This document shows positions 12,077 through 13,837 of a DNA stretch of 13,837 nucleotides, piece after piece; the first letter of the stretch is position 1; every line of letters begins with the position of its first letter. Location: NCBI GenBank assembly GCA_964412905.1, contig CAYPQL010000035.1, positions 1 through 13,837 of the forward strand, written 5' to 3'. Below the pieces are notes generated by a model, which worked only from the letters and a program-made list of their open reading frames with translations, was not told the DNA's origin and did no database searches. The translations under genes were made by a program, and so were the position numbers. This stretch comes from CAYPQL01 sp964412905. GTDB taxonomy: Bacteria; Patescibacteriota; Minisyncoccia; JAHIHE01; JAGLIN01.

Positions 12077-13234
12077 TTATTTCATATAAATATAGCCCCT
12101 GATGACATTGCTGCTGGCAGGAAGAACGCGGACGCTTTTTCTGTTCCAGCCGACATAATTCATCTCGGAAATAGTGATGCTGTTTCCATTTACCGCTTCA
12201 ACAAGCGCCACATGTCCATACCACTTGTTTTCCGTGGTTACCATAATTGATCCCTCGACCGGAGTGTTTCCTGTTTGATATCCAGAAGCTCTGGCATTTG
12301 TAAGCCAAGACTTGGCGTGTCCGCTCCACGGGACATATACTCTGCCGGCCACATAATATGTGCAATGACCATAAGCAAATGGATGACTTTTAAGAGGATT
12401 TATAAACGCGGATGTCGCGTATTTAGACGAAGAAACAATTGTGCCGCTGGTGGCGCGAGGAATGGGCTTGGGGGCGTAGACAGGAGCTTCAATCTCGCCA
12501 TTAGGAATAATTATTGGTTTCCCCGCGGAGCCGTCCGGGAAAATTCCGCTTGCCGGCGAATCGTTATATATTATGATTTCTTCCGCGTCAGCTTTATATT
12601 TCGCGGCAAGAGCTTCTACCGTATCTCCCGCCTTGATTATATGTTTGACTCCCGTTACCGGCAAAATTTCAAGTTCTTGTCCGGGTTTTATTATATCCCC
12701 CACTTTGAGATTGTTTGCCCAAAGGACGGTATAAGTTGAAATCCCGAAAGATGTGGCAATCGTGCTTGGAGCATCTCCTTCAACAACTTTATATTTTATT
12801 ATTCCATATTTTTGATCAGCAAGAGATTCGTCATAATAACTTCCCGGAGCGATAAATGTCGTTCCGTCAAAAAGAGAGAAAGAACCGTTCGTAGAAACAT
12901 TATTTTCCAAAACTGTTGAACCGTCGGCTTCTTCTTCGGAATTTTTGCTTAATTCGATCATAAAGTTCGAATCGGCGCTGGCAATTTGGGCGATAGGAGT
13001 GTATTCCTTTTCACCGGCCGGCGCGCTTCCAAATTCTTCCGCGCTTTTTACGATTATAATTTCATTCTCTTCGTCTCCGCCTTTTCCGTCCAAATGGCTG
13101 AATAAGATGCTTCCTGTCTGCAAGTTGCTGTTGGAACCGGAGTTTATCGCGGAAACACAGCTCAACAAAAAAATTACTGTAAAAACAGTAATATTGCTTC
13201 TGACAAGAAAAAGAAATTTGCAAAAAAGGCTCAT
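12077..13234 (-). CDS. Exported LysM-LysM-CHAP cell-wall hydrolase
   Basis: The 385-aa protein starts with a hydrophobic export segment (about 14-30; LLSC at 23-26 could be a weak lipobox). A Ser/Glu-rich low-complexity linker follows. Two LysM peptidoglycan-binding modules come next: YKVVEGDAPSTIATSFGIS to ILPV (about 148-193) and HIIKAGDTVEALAAKYKADA to IIIP (about 198-244). The C-terminal CHAP domain (about 283-385) has the catalytic Cys291 in YGHCTYYVAGR, His341 in YGHVALVE and an acidic/amide residue in SEMNY (357-359). CHAP enzymes are amidases or endopeptidases that cut peptidoglycan, here probably for the cell's own wall remodelling or contact with a host cell. The whole architecture is intact. 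The RBS is weak (AGAGA) with the ATG at 13234. Confidence 0.92.
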   Translation of the reverse strand: MSLFCKFLFLVRSNITVFTVIFLLSCVSAINSGSNSNLQTGSILFSHLDGKGGDEENEIIIVKSAEEFGSAPAGEKEYTPIAQIASADSNFMIELSKNSEEEADGSTVLENNVSTNGSFSLFDGTTFIAPGSYYDESLADQKYGIIKYKVVEGDAPSTIATSFGISTYTVLWANNLKVGDIIKPGQELEILPVTGVKHIIKAGDTVEALAAKYKADAEEIIIYNDSPASGIFPDGSAGKPIIIPNGEIEAPVYAPKPIPRATSGTIVSSSKYATSAFINPLKSHPFAYGHCTYYVAGRVYVPWSGHAKSWLTNARASGYQTGNTPVEGSIMVTTENKWYGHVALVEAVNGNSITISEMNYVGWNRKSVRVLPASSNVIRGYIYMK

Positions 13235-13283
13235 TTTCTCTTTTTGAGCGATTTCAACGGTTTTATTGTTCTCTAGGTCGCTT

Positions 13284-13314
13284 ATTATAGTACTAATCTG
13301 TTTTTTTCCTTCAA
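13284..13314 (-). promoter_or_regulatory. Promoter of the LysM-CHAP gene
   Basis: On the minus strand a perfect TATAAT (13284-13289) is preceded by TTGAAG (13309-13314) at a long 19-bp spacing. The start would be near 13277, about 43 nt before the ATG. The -10 is convincing; the -35 is uncertain. Confidence 0.5.
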
Positions 13315-13370
13315 ACTTTTTGCTTTATAATCACATCTTTCCCGCAAAAACCGTATTTCAAGCCAAAACC

Positions 13371-13390
13371 CCTGTCTGCCGACAGGCAGG
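13371..13390. repeat. GC-rich palindromic repeat
   Basis: CCTGTC-TGCC-GACAGG and the overlapping CTGCC-GACA-GGCAG form alternative hairpins in an otherwise AT-rich spacer. The word type (CTGCC/GGCAG) resembles the ends of the tRNA-Cys insert at 8983-9125. Confidence 0.5.
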
Positions 13391-13562
13391 AAAGATTAAC
13401 CAGCAAAAAGTCCAATAAAAATTAAAACTCTAGCCTATAACTAACAATCTACCACAACGACAAAATCGTGTCAAGGGCAATTCAGGACAATTCAGGATAG
13501 TGGAAGTAGAACAAAATTCGCGGCTTGTTTTACAAGGTGAAATTCAAAACTTATATGGCGAC
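13391..13562. other. Spacer without a supported gene
   Basis: Between the GC-rich palindrome and the tRNA-Ser terminator I see no convincing gene. CAATTCAGGA is repeated in tandem (13478-13497). A plus-strand GTG frame from 13500 reads into the antisense of tRNA-Ser and was not accepted. Confidence 0.5.
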
Positions 13563-13591
13563 AAAAAATTAGACAATGCAATATTTGTCCA
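13563..13591 (-). terminator. Intrinsic terminator of tRNA-Ser
   Basis: On the minus strand TGGACAA pairs with TTGTCTA (one G-U) around an 8-nt loop and is followed by ATTTTTTG. It begins about 20 nt after the encoded CCA of tRNA-Ser. Confidence 0.65.
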
Positions 13592-13610
13592 AAACGGTAA
13601 AATTAAAACT

Positions 13611-13700
13611 TGGCGGAAGGGGCGGGATTTGAACCCGCGATACTTATGAAAGTATACTGGTTTTCGAAACCAGCGCTTTCAACCGCTCAGCCACCCTTCC
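13611..13700 (-). tRNA. tRNA-Ser(CGA) with encoded CCA
   Basis: This class II tRNA has acceptor GGAAGGG/CCCTTCC, discriminator G, and anticodon stem CTGGT/ACCAG with loop UUCGAAA (CGA, 13664-13666). A long variable arm forms ATACTT/AAGTAT, and the T arm is GCGGG-TTCAAAT-CCCGC. The 3' CCA is encoded at 13611-13613, unlike the other tRNAs in the window. Confidence 0.96.
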
Positions 13701-13752
13701 AAATGTTTATTCTGTTTTAAAATTGATACTGCTTGATGTTAAATAACCCTTT

Positions 13753-13782
13753 TCCGCCTATGGCGGATCAGCCACAGGCTGA
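13753..13782. repeat. Twin GC-rich hairpins next to the tRNA-Ser fragment
   Basis: TCCGCC-TAT-GGCGGA is followed immediately by TCAGCC-ACA-GGCTGA, two 6-bp stems with 3-nt loops. The second abuts the duplicated tRNA-Ser fragment at 13783 with no spacer. It is probably a dispersed palindromic element. Confidence 0.7.
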
Positions 13783-13803
13783 CAACCGCTCAGCCACCCT
13801 TCC
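13783..13803 (-). pseudogene. 5' fragment of tRNA-Ser
   Basis: It is identical to the first 21 nt of the intact tRNA-Ser: acceptor strand GGAAGGG through the D loop GGTTG. The sequence then breaks into the twin hairpins instead of continuing AAAGCGC. It lies upstream of the intact gene on the minus strand and could be transcribed ahead of it. Confidence 0.8.
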
Positions 13804-13837
13804 AAATGTTTATTCTGTTTTAAAATTGATACTGCTT

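Larger units (their letters stand above)
13680..13837. repeat. 55-bp perfect direct repeat spanning the tRNA-Ser 5' end
   Basis: Bases 13680-13734 recur exactly at 13783-13837, the last base of the window, so the repeat may be longer. Each copy holds the first 21 nt of tRNA-Ser (minus strand) plus 34 nt of upstream DNA. The copies are separated by 48 nt that contain the twin hairpin at 13753-13782. Confidence 0.9.

Noticed and set aside
13500..13649. Plus-strand GTG frame of 49 codons beginning VEVEQNSRLVLQGEIQ
   Set aside because: It has protein-like composition, but the last third runs antisense through tRNA-Ser and the middle spans the tRNA-Ser terminator. There is no RBS and no recognised family. 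It could be a decayed gene remnant.

Overview
This 13.8 kb window looks like a chromosomal segment of a small-genome bacterium, most plausibly a Candidate Phyla Radiation (Patescibacteria, Parcubacteria-like) member. The reasons are a low G+C content, short versions of core proteins, very few Shine-Dalgarno sites, long AT-rich imperfect palindromes between genes, GC-rich palindromic repeats of the kind I associate with these genomes, and a DUF4446 / IF-2 / RbfA / DHH / Nfo / type-4 UDG gene set. TGA is used as an ordinary stop. The lineage is inferred; no rRNA is present.

Layout. Positions 1-82 hold an unresolved gene end and an intrinsic terminator. At 102-444 are two small ORFs with strong ribosome binding sites, a 21-aa candidate and a 74-aa unknown. 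A promoter then drives a DUF4446 membrane protein (632-1144), followed by a MITE-like inverted-repeat element (1155-1368). The plus strand continues with infB, rbfA and an NrnA-like DHH phosphoesterase, a conserved translation/RNA-turnover cluster. Next come endonuclease IV (nfo), a HAD hydrolase, an exported parallel beta-helix protein and a type-4 uracil-DNA glycosylase. nfo and the UDG are both base-excision-repair enzymes. A tRNA cluster (8951-9334) follows, then a flippase-like membrane protein. From 10506 on everything is on the minus strand: a dGTPase-like HD protein, tRNA-Val(GAC), an exported LysM-CHAP protein and tRNA-Ser(CGA).

The standout is the tRNA cluster. A tRNA-Cys(GCA) gene of normal architecture is interrupted exactly at its anticodon by a 141-bp insert. 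The insert ends in a 14-bp imperfect inverted repeat and carries a second, complete tRNA-Cys(GCA). Removing the insert restores a 71-nt tRNA with one T-stem mismatch. This is either a palindrome-bounded cassette that broke the resident tRNA-Cys while supplying a replacement, or an intron-like nested tRNA; a misassembly must also be excluded. A related pattern appears at the right edge, where the first 21 nt of tRNA-Ser plus upstream DNA are duplicated next to a pair of GC-rich hairpins. Palindromes also sit in frame inside nfo and the beta-helix gene. Together these suggest that small palindromic elements have been active here in tRNA genes, coding regions and spacers.

The housekeeping genes lack visible ribosome binding sites, whereas the two small 5' ORFs and the dGTPase-like gene have strong ones. 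This may mark a different expression mode or a different origin.
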